Positions 35,240 to 46,904 are shown, counted from the stretch's first letter. The stretch: 64,000 nt of DNA from Wallemia ichthyophaga EXF-994 (GCF_000400465.1 NW_008806286.1:126762-190761); one strand, 5' to 3'. Notes: generated by a model from the letters alone, not told the origin. Program-made: numbers and translations.

Positions 35240-36052
35240 TTACACACGCACAGCCAACACAAACGCATCTGTGCCTTTCTCATTCGCGATTTGCTGATGG
35301 GTGGCTATGAGCTCCCCTCTGGCCTCATACTCCTGCAGCAATTTGTACACCTGGCGATTACCGAGTACATTTGGCGTCATGTTGTTCGGATCGAGGAACG
35401 ACCGAGCGTCCTGGATAGTGTTATCGATCACAATCATCGCGCCTGTGAGACGCGTTAGTGGGGTGGGCAGCGACTTGCTCGCATGTCATCTCCCACCTTT
35501 ACGTGTCCGCTTCACGGATTCTGCGAGGTAGTTGGGACTGTTGCTTTTATCCGCATCTATGAAAACGAAATCAAATGGAATATCATCTAAGCGTGAGATG
35601 GTTTCCAAAGCTGCCCCAACTCTTATATCGACCTTGGGCGCCACTTTTGCATACTCCACATTAGATCTGGCTACTTGGGCGAAATCAGAGCTGCATTCGC
35701 AGCTAATAAGCTCGCCGTTGTGCGAGAGTGCTCTTGCCAGCCAGATGGTGCTGTATCTGGGGTGGTAGGGATGTTAGCGGAGTCTTAGCTTTAGCGACAA
35801 GCCAAGAGCTCAGCTCACTCCATCTCACTCGCCAATCAAAATCATCACTCACCCACCAAGCGTTCCAACCTCTAGAATGCGTCTAGCGCCTATCAGCTTG
35901 GCTTGCATCATGATAAACTTGCCCTGCATTGCACTGACGCGGATGGGCGGCAAGCCATTCTGTGTACAGTTCTCGATCGCATGTCCGAGTCCGTCGTCCT
36001 CTCCAATCAAGAAGCGCTCCGCGTACTTGTCGACTTGCTCGTATATAGACAT
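35240..36052 (-). CDS. Class I SAM O-methyltransferase (CCoAOMT/COMT type), copy 1
   Basis: Enzymes of this family methylate hydroxyl groups of catechol-like or caffeoyl substrates in a metal-dependent way. Three exons (36052-35853, 35756-35497, 35442-35240; introns 96 and 54 nt) give 220 residues. The SAM motif is LEVGTLGGYSTIWLA at residues ~60-75, the metal ligands are in DFVFIDADKSNSPNY and IVIDNTIQDA, and the protein ends TDAFVLAVRV. The natural substrate cannot be read. A paralog (36251-37066) lies 198 bp upstream in the same direction with the same exon joint position in the SAM motif region, so the pair arose by tandem duplication. Confidence 0.92.
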
Positions 36053-36145
36053 TTGAATCGGTAGGTATTGTGGATAGTGTAATGAAAGCTTAGAAGCGTT
36101 CCTGTGTGGCTATTTATCGGTTGGAAGATAACCAATCTCCGATAT

Positions 36146-36156
36146 CCGAATTTCGG
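36146..36156. promoter_or_regulatory. CCG-N5-CGG palindrome upstream of O-methyltransferase copy 1
   Basis: The word CCGAATTTCGG lies about 95 bp upstream of the start codon at 36052. CCG-N5-CGG inverted triplets are typical binding sites of fungal Zn2Cys6 dimers. The surrounding TATCCGAAWTT word also appears upstream of malate synthase at 42136-42146. Binding is not shown. Confidence 0.3.
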
Positions 36157-36250
36157 CCAGGTACACAAGCGCAGGTGTCGGAGGATGTTATAAATAGAAT
36201 AGTGCGTTACAATTCATGTCTTTAAAATGATTTATGAGTTATAGTGTCAC

Positions 36251-37066
36251 TCAAAGGCGTACAGCAATAGCCAAACCGTCATGACCTTTACTTGAACATA
36301 TTTGAATGTTGGTAGCCTCGATCAAGCCTTGGTCTTGGAGCTGCTGGAGGGCGGGATAGACAGCTCTAATGCCGATGCCGTAAGGATCCTGTGTATGTTC
36401 ATCGAGGAGGATATTGTAGTTGCGAACAGTATTATCTACGTATATGACAGCTCCTGGGCGAGTCAGATCGATAGCCTTGCGGAGATATGCCGCGCTGTTC
36501 ATCTTATCAGCATCTATAAACACCATATCGAAAGCACCCTGAAGCGTGTCGAGCGTTTCGAGTGCAGCGCCATGTTTTACTTCCACTCTGCAGCTTGGAT
36601 TGGCGTACGCGATGTTCTCTCGCGAAAGCTGTGCAAATTTTTCATTTGACTCGAGCGAGATGAGCTCACCGTCGGCAGGAAGAGCCTTTGAGAGCCTATA
36701 GGAGTGCAATAGAGCATCCATTAGCTTGTGCGCTTCCCTCAATCTACAAACACCCCACTCACCAAATACTAGAATACCCGGCTAGGGTGCCTATTTCAAG
36801 CACCCTCTTTGCCCTCATCATCTTAGCCTGTATCATGAGAAACTTGCCTTGGATGGCGCTGACGCTGATATCGGGAAGGCCATTATTGGCGGCGTTTTGC
36901 ATGCACTTGTCGAGCGCTGCGTCTGGTTTGATGATGTGCTGTTCGGAGAAGTTGTCTACTTGGGTAAAAGCTTCAGTCTGGGGGGAATGTTGGGGAGTAG
37001 GTGTGTGGTGAGTCTGTGTCGAGACCAAATTACTGAAACACCCACTGGAATCATTGAAAGTGACAT
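36251..37066 (-). CDS. Class I SAM O-methyltransferase, copy 2 (tandem paralog)
   Basis: Paralog of the gene at 35240-36052. Model: 37066-37046, 36977-36763 and 36695-36251, giving 226 residues, close to the 220 of copy 1. The first exon codes MSLSMIP. If that 68-nt intron is not used, an in-frame ATG at 37130 gives 270 residues with an N-terminal extension that has no match in copy 1. The SAM motif is LEIGTLAGYSSIW, split by a 67-nt intron, the metal site is in DMVFIDADKMNSAAY and VIYVDNTVRN, and the end is GLAIAVRL. Helical N-terminus QGKFLMIQAKMMRAKR matches QGKFIMMQAKLIGARR of copy 1. Substrate unknown. Confidence 0.88.
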
Positions 37067-37342
37067 GTTTATTGTCGCTGATTGAGAACAAGGATACCAC
37101 GGCCAATATTCTAAAAGTCTTGGATACCATTCGACCTACTCCAAGTCATCACAATCCTGATTCAGAAGCGAGTGAAATTTTTAAATCCAACGATTCCAAC
37201 GACCCAAAAAACACACGATTTCTCTCACATGTATGAAAACAAATGGATAATATATCAGTATCAACTTTTCTCCACTATTAGTCATCATTCCTTGGAGTCA
37301 TTCCAAAGTTTGGGCAAGGGTATTTGAAGATTTTTGAGTGAA

Positions 37343-38358
37343 CTACACACTCCAAAGCATACCCTTCCTGTCATAAAAACTGGCTGACATAATCAGTCCC
37401 TCTTTATTCCAATCGACACCATAAGCGAGGTTGTGATGTGTGTTGGTGTGCACGATAGCACTTGAGTGGAGATCCACAACATCGAATCCGCCATACATAT
37501 TCGCCATGACTAGTTTGCTGTCATCAGTTTCATGATATTTGATACGCCAAATACCTCCACTCGTCTTGATACTACTGGTGGGTGTCTTGAGATTCCGTTT
37601 GTCGAAAATGCGCAACGTCTCATCGTAAGAGCCCACAGCGAGCTCATTTTGATTGTGTGGGGAGTTAGAGATGGTAGTTACGCCGCCATCGAATCTAATA
37701 AGAGTATAAGAGAGGATGATGCAGCTATATTGACAGAGACGTACTTCTTATTAGACGATACGGGTGCGTTTAATCCAACCCTAAGATCCCAAGCCTTGAA
37801 GACACAATCATCGGCACCTGTATAGAGGATATGGTTTGGAGAATAGTGATCCCACGCGGCAATCCACGTTTCGTAATCGTGTGCCTGCCAATCATGCACC
37901 AGCTGCTGTGTGGAAGTGTTTACGCTGATTGCACGACCATCTGACATGGAAACAGCGATCTGTGGATCAGTATCACAGCGCAAATTCGACCAATCGAGAG
38001 ATAATGCTAAGGAGGAGGAGTGCGGAGAGCAATCGATGGTGTATAGATTAGAAAGAGAACTTTCAGAGAATTTGTCGACAGATAGCACTCCTTCTGCATC
38101 AACAAGACCTAGAAGCTGTTTCATCCACTTTATATCTAGCGTGCCTGGTGTTTGACGGCTATCCAAGTAATTAAATGTACGCTGAGTACAGTCATACACT
38201 AAACACTGCCCTTTGCGCTGCTGATGGCTAATTTTCCCGTCTTTGTCGGTCTGTGTATCAACGAGCTCATAAGTCCCAACAGCGTAGACGTCGAGTAAGT
38301 CATTGTATTCAACAGCACATGCTGTGTTTTGAAAATTAATTTCTGCGTGTGTTCGCAT
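37343..38358 (-). CDS. DPH7: Diphthine methyltransferase, WD40 (DPH7/WDR85)
   Basis: DPH7 removes the methyl ester from methylated diphthine, before the final amidation of diphthamide on elongation factor 2. Two exons (38358-37745, 37694-37343; 50-nt intron) give 321 residues. The family is marked by the N-terminal NTACAVEYN, the DYETWIAAW and HILYTGADDCVFKAWDLR block, and GGVTTISNSPHNQNELAVGSYDE across the splice joint. It ends YDRKGMLW. It is a bit shorter than yeast Rrt2/Dph7. The start is 27 bp from that of the SR140-type gene on the other strand. Confidence 0.9.
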
Positions 38359-38385
38359 CTTATTCTTGTACGCTGAACAAGTGAA

Positions 38386-40428
38386 ATGGATCCAATTAAG
38401 CAGGAATTGCTGAAATCTGGGAAAATCGACACAGTAAATTTGTGTACAGTGTTTTAATTAGATTAAGTCTAAGCAGCCACCTCAGTCTCGTATTCAGCAC
38501 GTACCGGAGCAGAGACTGAGCCACTTCAACTCAGGCTCAAATTACAAGTCAGCAAGGGATAAGCAGAAGGAGGCAGACGAGCAACGAAGACTTGAAGAGG
38601 ATACACAGACGCAGATGGCGTACAAAGAGTATTTGGACGCCTTTGATGACGTCAGGCAGTCTTCTTTTGTTAAATCTGGAAATGGCAGAGAATGTGGGTG
38701 TGGGGATTCTGTGTGATTGTGGCTTACGTTTCGGCAAGCTTATTCTCACCAACCCAAATCACACCCAGTTGAACTCAATTCTCAGGGGAAAATTAAAGGC
38801 AAGACGCAAATGGACAGCTTTTTACAGGAGTTGAAGAGAGAACAGACTGGAAGAGGCAGCAGAAGTGATCCTGACTTTCATAGCGATGCAGATCCTCACT
38901 CTACCAACCTCTACGTCGCTAACCTTCCAACTTGGATCGATGAACGAATTTTTGGTGAATACTTTGCTCAATTTGGTGCTATAGCTTCTGTGTGTGGCTT
39001 ATGAAATTGGAAATACACCCCTGATTACCCAATCCAGGTCAAAATACTTTGGCCGCGACCAGAAGATCAGCATAAGCTGAAGCAACCTGGATACGCGGGA
39101 TTTATTAGCTTCATGACACGCCATGATGCTGAAACAGCTTTGAAACAGCTAGATGGCTCAGATTGGCAGGGTCATATGTTAAAAGTGGGTTTTGCATTGT
39201 TTGTACGTAGATCAAACCTCAAACTACAGATCAGGTTGATTGGGGAAAACGCGTGAGAATACCTTCAAGACCACTATACGAGAGTACTGCCAAACGTCCC
39301 GCTCCATCACGATCAAGATCGCCAAGCAGCTTCGATCAGCGTGAAAGTAAGCGCAGTCGTGTTGAAGAAGAGGCGCCTGGTGTTGACGGAAAGACTCTCA
39401 ATTTCTTGCTTAGCGTTGTGTCATATGCCAAGTCACACGACAAAGGACCTTCAGCCTGCTTGGAAGAGCTGAAATGGCTCAGTGAAGAGTATGCTTTCTT
39501 GAATAACGACAACGTAGGTTGTGTGTCATTAATTGATAACTTTAACACTTAATTTAAGGATACAAAATCCAGATTCGTGCTCAACCAACTAGATAACGAT
39601 ATACCATTCGACGATAGCAAGCCAACTGCTGATTCGGAAAACGATCTCAGCGAACAAGAGCAAAGTGAGCATGAATCAATACAGAAACAGAAGCAAAATA
39701 TTCTAGGTGGAGTCGCCAAGAAGAAATTGGAAAGAATGCTACGCCAAATCACACCGAAGCGCTCGTCTATAGGTAAGGTGATGGCATTTGCAATAGACCA
39801 TTCAGAAGCCTACGAGGGTGTAGTGGGTGTAGTCATCAAGTCGCTCCTCAACGTGTCTACACCTGTTCCACGAAAGATTGCACGACTACATCTAGTTTCT
39901 GACATACTCGCCAATAGTGCGGTTAGCATTTCCGGTGCTTGGAAGTATAGGGATGAGATACAGCGGCAATTGCCCAAGGTATTCGATCATCTGGGACTCG
40001 TTAGATCCACCTTCCCAAGCAAATTGAGTCAGAATTTCTTCAAGGAGCGCATTGAAGTTGTTTTAACAGTGTGGGCCGAATTATTTATCTTCCCGCAGAA
40101 TATCCTCGATGATTATCTGATCAGATTGGAGGGAGTGGGCAGAAAACGTTTGGAATTGGATCGTAGCAGCACGCTAGTCAGTCGCAGCCAGAATCACAGC
40201 GATAGCGCATCTAGCCATCCAATTACACCAGTCGTGGAGGAAGTGGAGAAACCAACTGGATTTAAGCCATTTATACAAGGAGCGGAGGAAGTAGAAGAGG
40301 ATATCGACGGTGCACCAATCGACGATATCGATGGTGAGCCTATGGAGGGAGATGGAGAGGACATTGACGGGGAGCCAATGGAGGACATTAATATTGACGG
40401 GCAATCATTGCACACATATCAAGAATAA
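38386..40428 (+). CDS. SR140/U2SURP-type U2 snRNP-associated protein (RRM + CID)
   Basis: The metazoan and fungal homologs associate with U2 snRNP in splicing. Six exons (38386-38433, 38477-38693, 38769-38989, 39038-39184, 39235-39513, 39559-40428; introns 43-75 nt) give 593 residues. The RRM runs from TNLYVANLPTWIDERIFGEYF (residue ~120) through VKILWPRPEDQ...GYAGFISF to DWGKRVRIPSRPLYE, all typical of SR140. The SURP module expected next (~residues 240-310) is weak or lost: AKSHDKGPSACLEELKWLSEEYAFL is only a faint match. A CID-like helical domain follows (ITPKRSSIGKVMAFAIDHSEAYEGVVGVV). The tail has acidic DIDGEPMEGD-type repeats. Confidence 0.85.
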
Positions 40429-41006
40429 CTAAATTGAATCATTTCCTTGTTTATAATACATTAACTTTCCATCTGCAATATCGTCAGCTCATGTTTCGTG
40501 TCTTGACCAAACCAAAATCCCAAAGAGCACTTGTACTTGTATTATCAGAAAGCGATTGAATACATCGTTTTCCTCAAGAAAGATTAAGACTTAGCATGGA
40601 ATATAAATGTATGTGTATCATCATATCAAAAAATTTGTGCTCTTTTTTGCGACTTGGTGAGGCGTAAAACTCACAATCTGGATAATTGTTAGTAAATATA
40701 TTATATGCCACAAGAGCAAGGCCATTTAACAGCTTTTGATTCATTTCAGAAGTGCTGAGTTTGGAAGTGCGTGGTCAATCAGTCATCTATAGATCAGACT
40801 GGGGCGACAACAATGATCATCATTGAATTTGTATTGTGTACGATTGGCCTTACTCTTTTACCAAATTTACTCACTTTTGATTTCAATGTGAGGAAGAAGA
40901 AGATTTACTATGCGTGACTGATATACACATCTGTTAACGCACATTAACGACACTTTAACGTGAAGTTTTTCACTCTTATACAAGTACACGTATTGTTACA
41001 CAAGCT
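40429..41006. other. Gene-free AT-rich interval
   Basis: A 578-bp interval lies between the SR140-type stop and the stop of the unknown gene on the other strand. I see only 3' untranslated-looking, AT-rich sequence, with no frame over about 40 codons, no RNA gene and no match to repeat copies A or B. Confidence 0.5.
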
Positions 41007-42016
41007 TTAGTGGTATTCGATGGTGTTGTATACTTTGCTAGCTCTGTAGCCTGTGGAGGGTGTGAGCAATCTCGGTATCACACAATCACCGAGAACGACC
41101 ATCACCCACCAAATGCTTTAACTCTGCTAGCATCGAATCTAGATCCATGTGAGTTGAGAAATCTTATCGCGAGATACCTTGTCGCCCTTCCTGGCTCTAA
41201 ATCGATAGTCAGTTTTTGTGGTGGTGCGAATGCAACGGATTCAATGGGTTGAGCGTAGCTATTAAAGTATGCACATGGTGTTAGGTTAGTGGGGAATGGT
41301 AAATCTGGAGGAGAAGGAGATTGAGGTGGAGAAATAAATTGATCCCTTTTTACTCTCTTTTGAGGTCTTGGTGAGGTGGAAGGGTCTTCTAAAAGTCTGG
41401 TATGAGATTGACGTGGTGAAGAATGATAGTTTATTGGAGCGAATGAAGAAGAATGTGGTGGTGGTGTGGATGAAAATTTTTGATCAATACCCGGACCTAA
41501 AGGTTGCTTGAGTTGAGAACTATATCGTTCTAATAGGGGTAAAGATTGGCTGTGATAGACTGATAAATCGTCCAAAGAAATGTGATCTAAACTTGCGAAA
41601 ATCAAGCCATCAGATTTATACGGAACGACTAATTCAAGTTTAGTGAGTAAGAAGCTGTCAGGAGGCTTATTATCGTTTAAAGTCATGATTATTGAATTTG
41701 GAGGATCAACGTCAAAGCGTATACGTATGTCTGGGAACAAAGGACCTTCACCATCGATAAAAACGCCTTGATTGTTATCAAGTACGTGTAAAGGAAGCTT
41801 TTCAATGTCTTGATGATTATCATTATAATCGTTATTATCATTATTTATCCTTCTCATTTGCCTAATTGATCTTCTCCTTTGTACAGCAGCTTCACCAGTT
41901 GCTAACAAATCTGAAGCAGCGGATCTCCATCCAGGTCCTAAAGGGGCAGAAGGTTGTCCATTTATTGTATCGCTTCTTCTGTATCTTCCTTGTATTGTTG
42001 AAATGCTGCGTACCAT
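41007..42016 (-). CDS. Unknown protein with possible discoidin-like C-terminus
   Basis: Two exons (42016-41110, 41050-41007; 59-nt intron) give 316 residues. The N-terminus is basic with GRYRRS and RRRSIRQMRRINND followed by an Asn/Asp-rich run. The middle contains LPLHVLDNNQGVFIDGEGPLF, then DIRIRFDVDPPNSIIMTL and VVPYKSDGLIFASLDHIS. A Pro/Ser-rich linker (residues ~195-245) leads to LTIDLEPGRATRYLAIRFLNS...ASRVKAFGY, whose pattern of beta strands suggests a galactose-binding/discoidin-like fold, but I do not recognise a family. No signal peptide or membrane segment is seen. Splicing changes the end from AFGG to GYRASKVYNTIEYH. Confidence 0.65.
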
Positions 42017-42135
42017 CCTCGTCGTTGGTGGGTAAAAGGGGTTTCTAGTCTACTTATAATTTATTTTATTTATTATGATTCAATTTTCATCTATTCACGA
42101 CCACGGTAATTTCAGGAATTTAGTTATCATCGGGT

Positions 42136-42157
42136 ATCCGAAATTCACCGAGGATCC
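42136..42157. promoter_or_regulatory. CCG/CGG-rich cluster in malate synthase promoter
   Basis: About 50 bp upstream of the start codon, TATCCGAAATTCACCGAGG and ATCCG carry several CCG triplets, the type of site used by Zn2Cys6 factors such as FacB/Cat8 that induce glyoxylate-cycle genes on acetate. Only the sequence is observed; binding is inferred. Confidence 0.25.
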
Positions 42158-42207
42158 GCTGATAAAGGTCTCTTTCCCGGGTATTCACACTTCAGCAGTA
42201 AACAACG

Positions 42208-43893
42208 ATGACCGTAGAAATAAAGAGTGAGTTTGAGTACTTCCACATAAGCCATTCTAATAAACAACAGACGACGTTTCCCGTGAGCTAATTTTCATTG
42301 AAAACAATCAACTTCTCACGCTGCAATTTAGCACAGCACAAGGCAATTCTTAATGAAGGTGCTTTACAATTCCTTACAAAGTTACACCGTACTTTCAACA
42401 ACACTAGAAAGCAACTCCTTGACACACGTAAACAACGTCAAACTAACCTCGATAACGGTAAAATTCATCTTGACTTTTTACCTGAAACAGAGCACATACG
42501 TCAAAATAAAGCTTGGATCTGTGCACCACCTGCGCCTGGTTTAAAGGATCGTAGAGTTGAAATCACTGGTCCAACTGAGCGTAAAATGGTTATAAATGCT
42601 TTAAATTCAGGCTGCAAGACTTTCATGGCTGACTTTGAAGACTCAAATTCACCAACTTGGTTTAACATGATCGATGGCCAACTCAACCTTCATGACGCAA
42701 TTCGTAAACAGATTGATTTCACCGATAACAAATCTGGAAAATCTTACAAGTTATCCCCAAATCCTGCTGTGTTGATAGTAAGACCACGCGGATGGCACCT
42801 TGATGAAACCAGAATTCTAATTGACGGTGAACCTGTCTCAGGTGGTTTGTTCGACTTTGCAATGTACTTTTATCACAACGCTAAGGAGTACATTAATAGA
42901 GGTTACGGCCCTTATTTCTACCTCCCAAAATTGGAATCTCACCTTGAAGCTAGGCTTTGGAATGATATTTTCAACTTTGCTCAAGATAGTATTGATATTC
43001 CAAGAGGTACTATCAGAGCAACTGTCCTCATTGAAACAATCTACGCTGTCTTTGAAATGGATGAGATCTTATACGAATTAAGAAATCACTCTTCCGGCTT
43101 GAATTGCGGTAGATGGGATTACATATTCTCTTTCATCAAAGCTCAACGCGCCAAAAAATCTTGTGTTTTACCAAACAGATCAGACGTAACAATGACAGTT
43201 CCATTCATGGATGCTTATGTCAGATTACTCATTCAAACTTGTCATGGTCGTCAAGTTGCTGCAATGGGTGGTATGTCAGCTCAAATTCCAATAAAGAATG
43301 ATGAGAAAGCAAATGATGCGGCTATGACTAAGGTTAAGAACGATAAAGCTAGAGAAGTTAATGCTGGTCATGATGGTACTTGGGTTGCACATCCCGCGTT
43401 AGTTAAGATTGCTTTGGATATCTTCAATGATAAGATGGTTGGACCAAATCAATATCACGTACGTCGTGAGGAAGTTAAGGTTAATGGAGGTGATCTATTA
43501 AATACTCAAGTACCTGGTGATATTAGTGAAAGTGGAGTACATGAGAATGCATCAGCAGGATTAGCATATTGTTCATCTTGGATTGAAGGCAATGGATGTG
43601 TACCAATCAATAATCTAATGGAGGATGCTGCAACTGCTGAAATAGCAAGAGTTCAATTATGGTCATGGGTAAAGTACGCAGCCAAGACAAGCTCAGGTAA
43701 AGTGATTAATGCGAGTTACGTTGATCAAGTGCTTAAAGAGGAAGGAAAGAAGGTTAAAGGGGTAAAGGAAAGCAGCATTAACAAGGCAATTGAGTATTTG
43801 AATGATCAAATCAAGTCAAATTGGCCATCAGACTTCTTAACTTCAGATTTATTAAATATCCTCGAATCTGGACAGAAGAAGGCGTCTCTTTGA
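42208..43893 (+). CDS. MLS1: Malate synthase (glyoxylate cycle)
   Basis: Malate synthase condenses glyoxylate and acetyl-CoA to malate, letting the fungus grow on C2 compounds. Three exons (42208-42226, 42271-42282, 42332-43893) give 530 residues; the middle exon is only 12 nt. The spliced start reads MTVEIKNDVSPQHKAILN. Conserved blocks are [58 protein letters not shown] and [16 protein letters not shown]. The C-terminus ends KKASL, a non-canonical but possible peroxisomal PTS1 tripeptide (SKL in most). Without the two introns the frame before residue ~15 would be broken. Confidence 0.95.
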
Positions 43894-44000
43894 GTTATTT
43901 GTTTGAGACATAGTGTATGTATTGTTAGTTATGATAAGATTATTTGTATTTTCTGATGAAATTTTTGAAATATTCTTGATAACAGACTACCAACGACAAG

Positions 44001-46780
44001 ATGAAGGGGAAAAAGGATTTCAAGGAGAAGAAAGGAAATAAAAAAACACAGCCAAAGGAAATTACAAAAAAATATAAAAAGGGAGATGAATTGAATGTAT
44101 TTGAATTGTCAAATGATAAAGAAGATTCATCTAGACGTTCAAATCTAACAACGAAACTTGATAAGGATGAAGATTATGATCAGCGTGGATTAGATAATGA
44201 CAGTGATGATGATAAGCTTAGGGATATAAAAATTGATCATTTAAAGGACACCGTCGTTAACGATAGCGATGATGAAGAAATTGATAGTGATGATGCTTTT
44301 GAAGGCAGTGATGATGAAAAGTACGCAGATTGGCATTTTACTGGCTCAAAACATCCAAATCGGTTGGATGATGGTGTCGATGGTGTCGATGGTGTCGACG
44401 AGGACGATGAGGATGATGAGGAAATGGTCGATCTTGATACTATGCTTAACGATGATAATCAACTAGATCAAGATATCACAAAAGAAGATGTCGATGATAG
44501 CGATGTTGAGTTTGAACAAGATGAACAAGGCGATTCAACCAAACTAACGCAACTCGTTGACTCATTAGATCCTTCTTCTAAGAAATCTACCACTAATGAC
44601 TCTCCTACTTCCAAAGATGGCTTTGTCGCGGGTAAAAATTCAGAATTTAGAGTACCTACGGATGGTTAGTAATAGTTATATTCAAAATTCATCAACACTA
44701 ACAACTCACAGGTCCAGTTTCTTTGGATTCTCTTCTCGCTCCACTACCAACCAACATCGCTTCAACCATTAATCACCAAGTTAAACCTTTGAAACCTTCA
44801 GAATCAAAAACTGCAAAGAGAGGCGCCCTCGCTGCTCCTTTAGCAACTTTTTACAAAGAACGTGCTGATCGTCAAGCCGGTCAAAAAGTTGTCAAAGACG
44901 ATATAAAGCAATGGGATGCATCTATGAAAGCTTTAGAGAACTCAAATACCCTTTCCTTTCCTCTACAAGGACCAGGTCAAGGTGGTGTAGTAGATGGTTC
45001 ACACTCAGGTAAAGATTTGGTTAGTGAATTTAAACCAGCCAATCCACTTGAATCATCAGTTGACCATCTCCTCAAATCTAACAACTTGTCCACACAAGTT
45101 AATCCTTCTGATAGTCTCCCTCAGCAGGAACAATCAAAGTTATCTCAAGAACAAACTAAAGCTAAATTTCAAGCCTTGCGTCAGCAAAGACAACTCATGT
45201 ACGAATCTGAGAAGAAAGCTGCAAGGATGAATAAGATCAAGAGCAAAACTTATAGAAGATTAAGGAGAAAGGAGAAGGAAGCTAACAAGCGTAAAGCTGC
45301 TGAAGCTGGTGTGCTTGATTCTGATGAAGAGAGAATGGGTGCGGAGAGAAATCGTGCACTTGAAAGAGCAACTCTCAGACACAAAGGTGGAAACAGCAAA
45401 TGGGCGAAAGAGATGAAAGATCGTAGTGATGGTGACAAAGATACTCTCAATGAATTACATAGAATGGAAGAATTAGGTCAGAGAATTAGAGGCGAAAAGT
45501 TTGACAATGACAATGATGATGATGAAAGTGATGATAGTATTGGTGATAATGACGACGATGACGCTGTTAAGCTCGCTGCACTCAACAAAATGAGATCCTT
45601 ACAGCATAATGGTGATAATAGCGTCGAAGACAACTTTAAGGGTATTGCCGGTATGAAGTTCATGAGAGATGCTCAAGCTCGCGAAAACAAAGCTATGGAA
45701 GATGAAGCTGAAGATTTTGCCAAAGAGATGAGAGGAGAAAAAGAAGAATCTGATGATAAGCTTAATATTGGTGGTAATCCTGGTAGATTCGTCGTTGGAC
45801 CTGGAAAGAAAGCAAAGATTAGCGTCGATGACTCAGTGGAAGATAATGAGCCCACGTCTACAACGTCGTCGCACACCTTAGGTCGTGAAAAAGATAGTGA
45901 TACCAACCCAGTATCATTCGATAAGTTTAAAGAACAGTACGAGGATGTAAACAATGTCAGTGATGAAGATGAGAGCAATCCTTGGCTGAAAGGTGACAAT
46001 GAAGGCACAAAGAGGGCTAAGAAGAAGAATATTGCAACGCTATCCAAGGACTCAAAGAAAGCTGACAAGAGTCAGGCTGAATTTAAAAAGCGCAAGAGAG
46101 CTAATCAAGGCGGTAACGATGAAGAGGAGGTAGACATTGATCTTAATGCTACTATAACCAAAGAAGCGAAGAACAACAAAACAAACAAACCAAACAACCC
46201 AAAAAGCACTTCAAAGAAGCAAAAGAAGGGTAAAAAGAATGACAATGCCCAGGATGGGTTTGCATCAGAGTCAGACAGCGATGATGATATGGCTGGTGGT
46301 GGTGTACAAGCGTTCAAGCAGCGTGATTTGGTTGCCGAAGCATTTGCAGCTGATGATGTTGTAAAGGACTTTGAAGAAGAGAAGAAAATGGAAATTGAGG
46401 CAGAAGGACCACAACAAGTGGACACATCGCTTCCTGGATGGGGTAGCTGGTCTGGTAAGGGAGTGAAGAAGAACAAGGCAGCAGAAGAGAAGAAGCGTGC
46501 ACGATTCCTCAAGACAACGGAAGGTGTAGACGCAGATAAGAGAAAGGACGCGAACAAGACGAATGTAATAATAAGCGAGAAGACAGAGAAGAGGCCAATG
46601 AATAAGTACTCAGTGAAGGATCTACCATATCCATTTACAAGCAGATCACAATACGAGTCAGCCATGTCTAATGCGATTGGACAAGAGTTCAACACGACGA
46701 GCGCACACAAGCGTGAAATAGCGCCAAAGATACAAACGAAGCCTGGACAAGTAATAAACCCAATTGTACGCAGATATTAG
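44001..46780 (+). CDS. UTP14: UTP14, SSU processome component
   Basis: UTP14 activates the helicase Dhr1 and is needed for 18S rRNA maturation in the nucleolus. Two exons (44001-44664, 44712-46780; 47-nt intron) give 910 residues. The N-terminal part is highly acidic (SDDE runs, including a DGVDGVDGVDEDDEDDEE tract from 9-nt units). The core begins around TLSFPLQGP and includes the characteristic LRRKEKEANKRK and LRHKGGNSKWAKEMK blocks. The C-terminal marker GWGSWSGKG near residue 800 is followed by KRARFLKTTEG and a conserved YPFTSRSQYESAM. Lengths fit. It lies downstream of malate synthase in the same direction, 107 bp away. Confidence 0.93.
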
Positions 46781-46904
46781 AAATTTATTTATTTAAATAT
46801 TGTGTTTTATGTTGGCACTCATTGGGAGCGAGCGGAGAAGGCGGCATCTTGATTCGCTGCATTCATCAAGTAGAAATAGAAATATAAGATAGAAATAAAA
46901 TAAA

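Noticed and set aside
36759-37130. Unspliced N-terminal extension of O-methyltransferase copy 2 as the main start
   Set aside because: The extension has no counterpart in copy 1 and contains a good intron; kept only as an alternative.
40429-41006. A third copy of the dispersed repeat in this gap
   Set aside because: I scanned it against copies A and B and saw no stretch of clear similarity.
46105-46710. A 201-codon minus-strand frame in UTP14
   Set aside because: It is the complement of acidic/Lys repeats; such codons create long antisense frames by composition.
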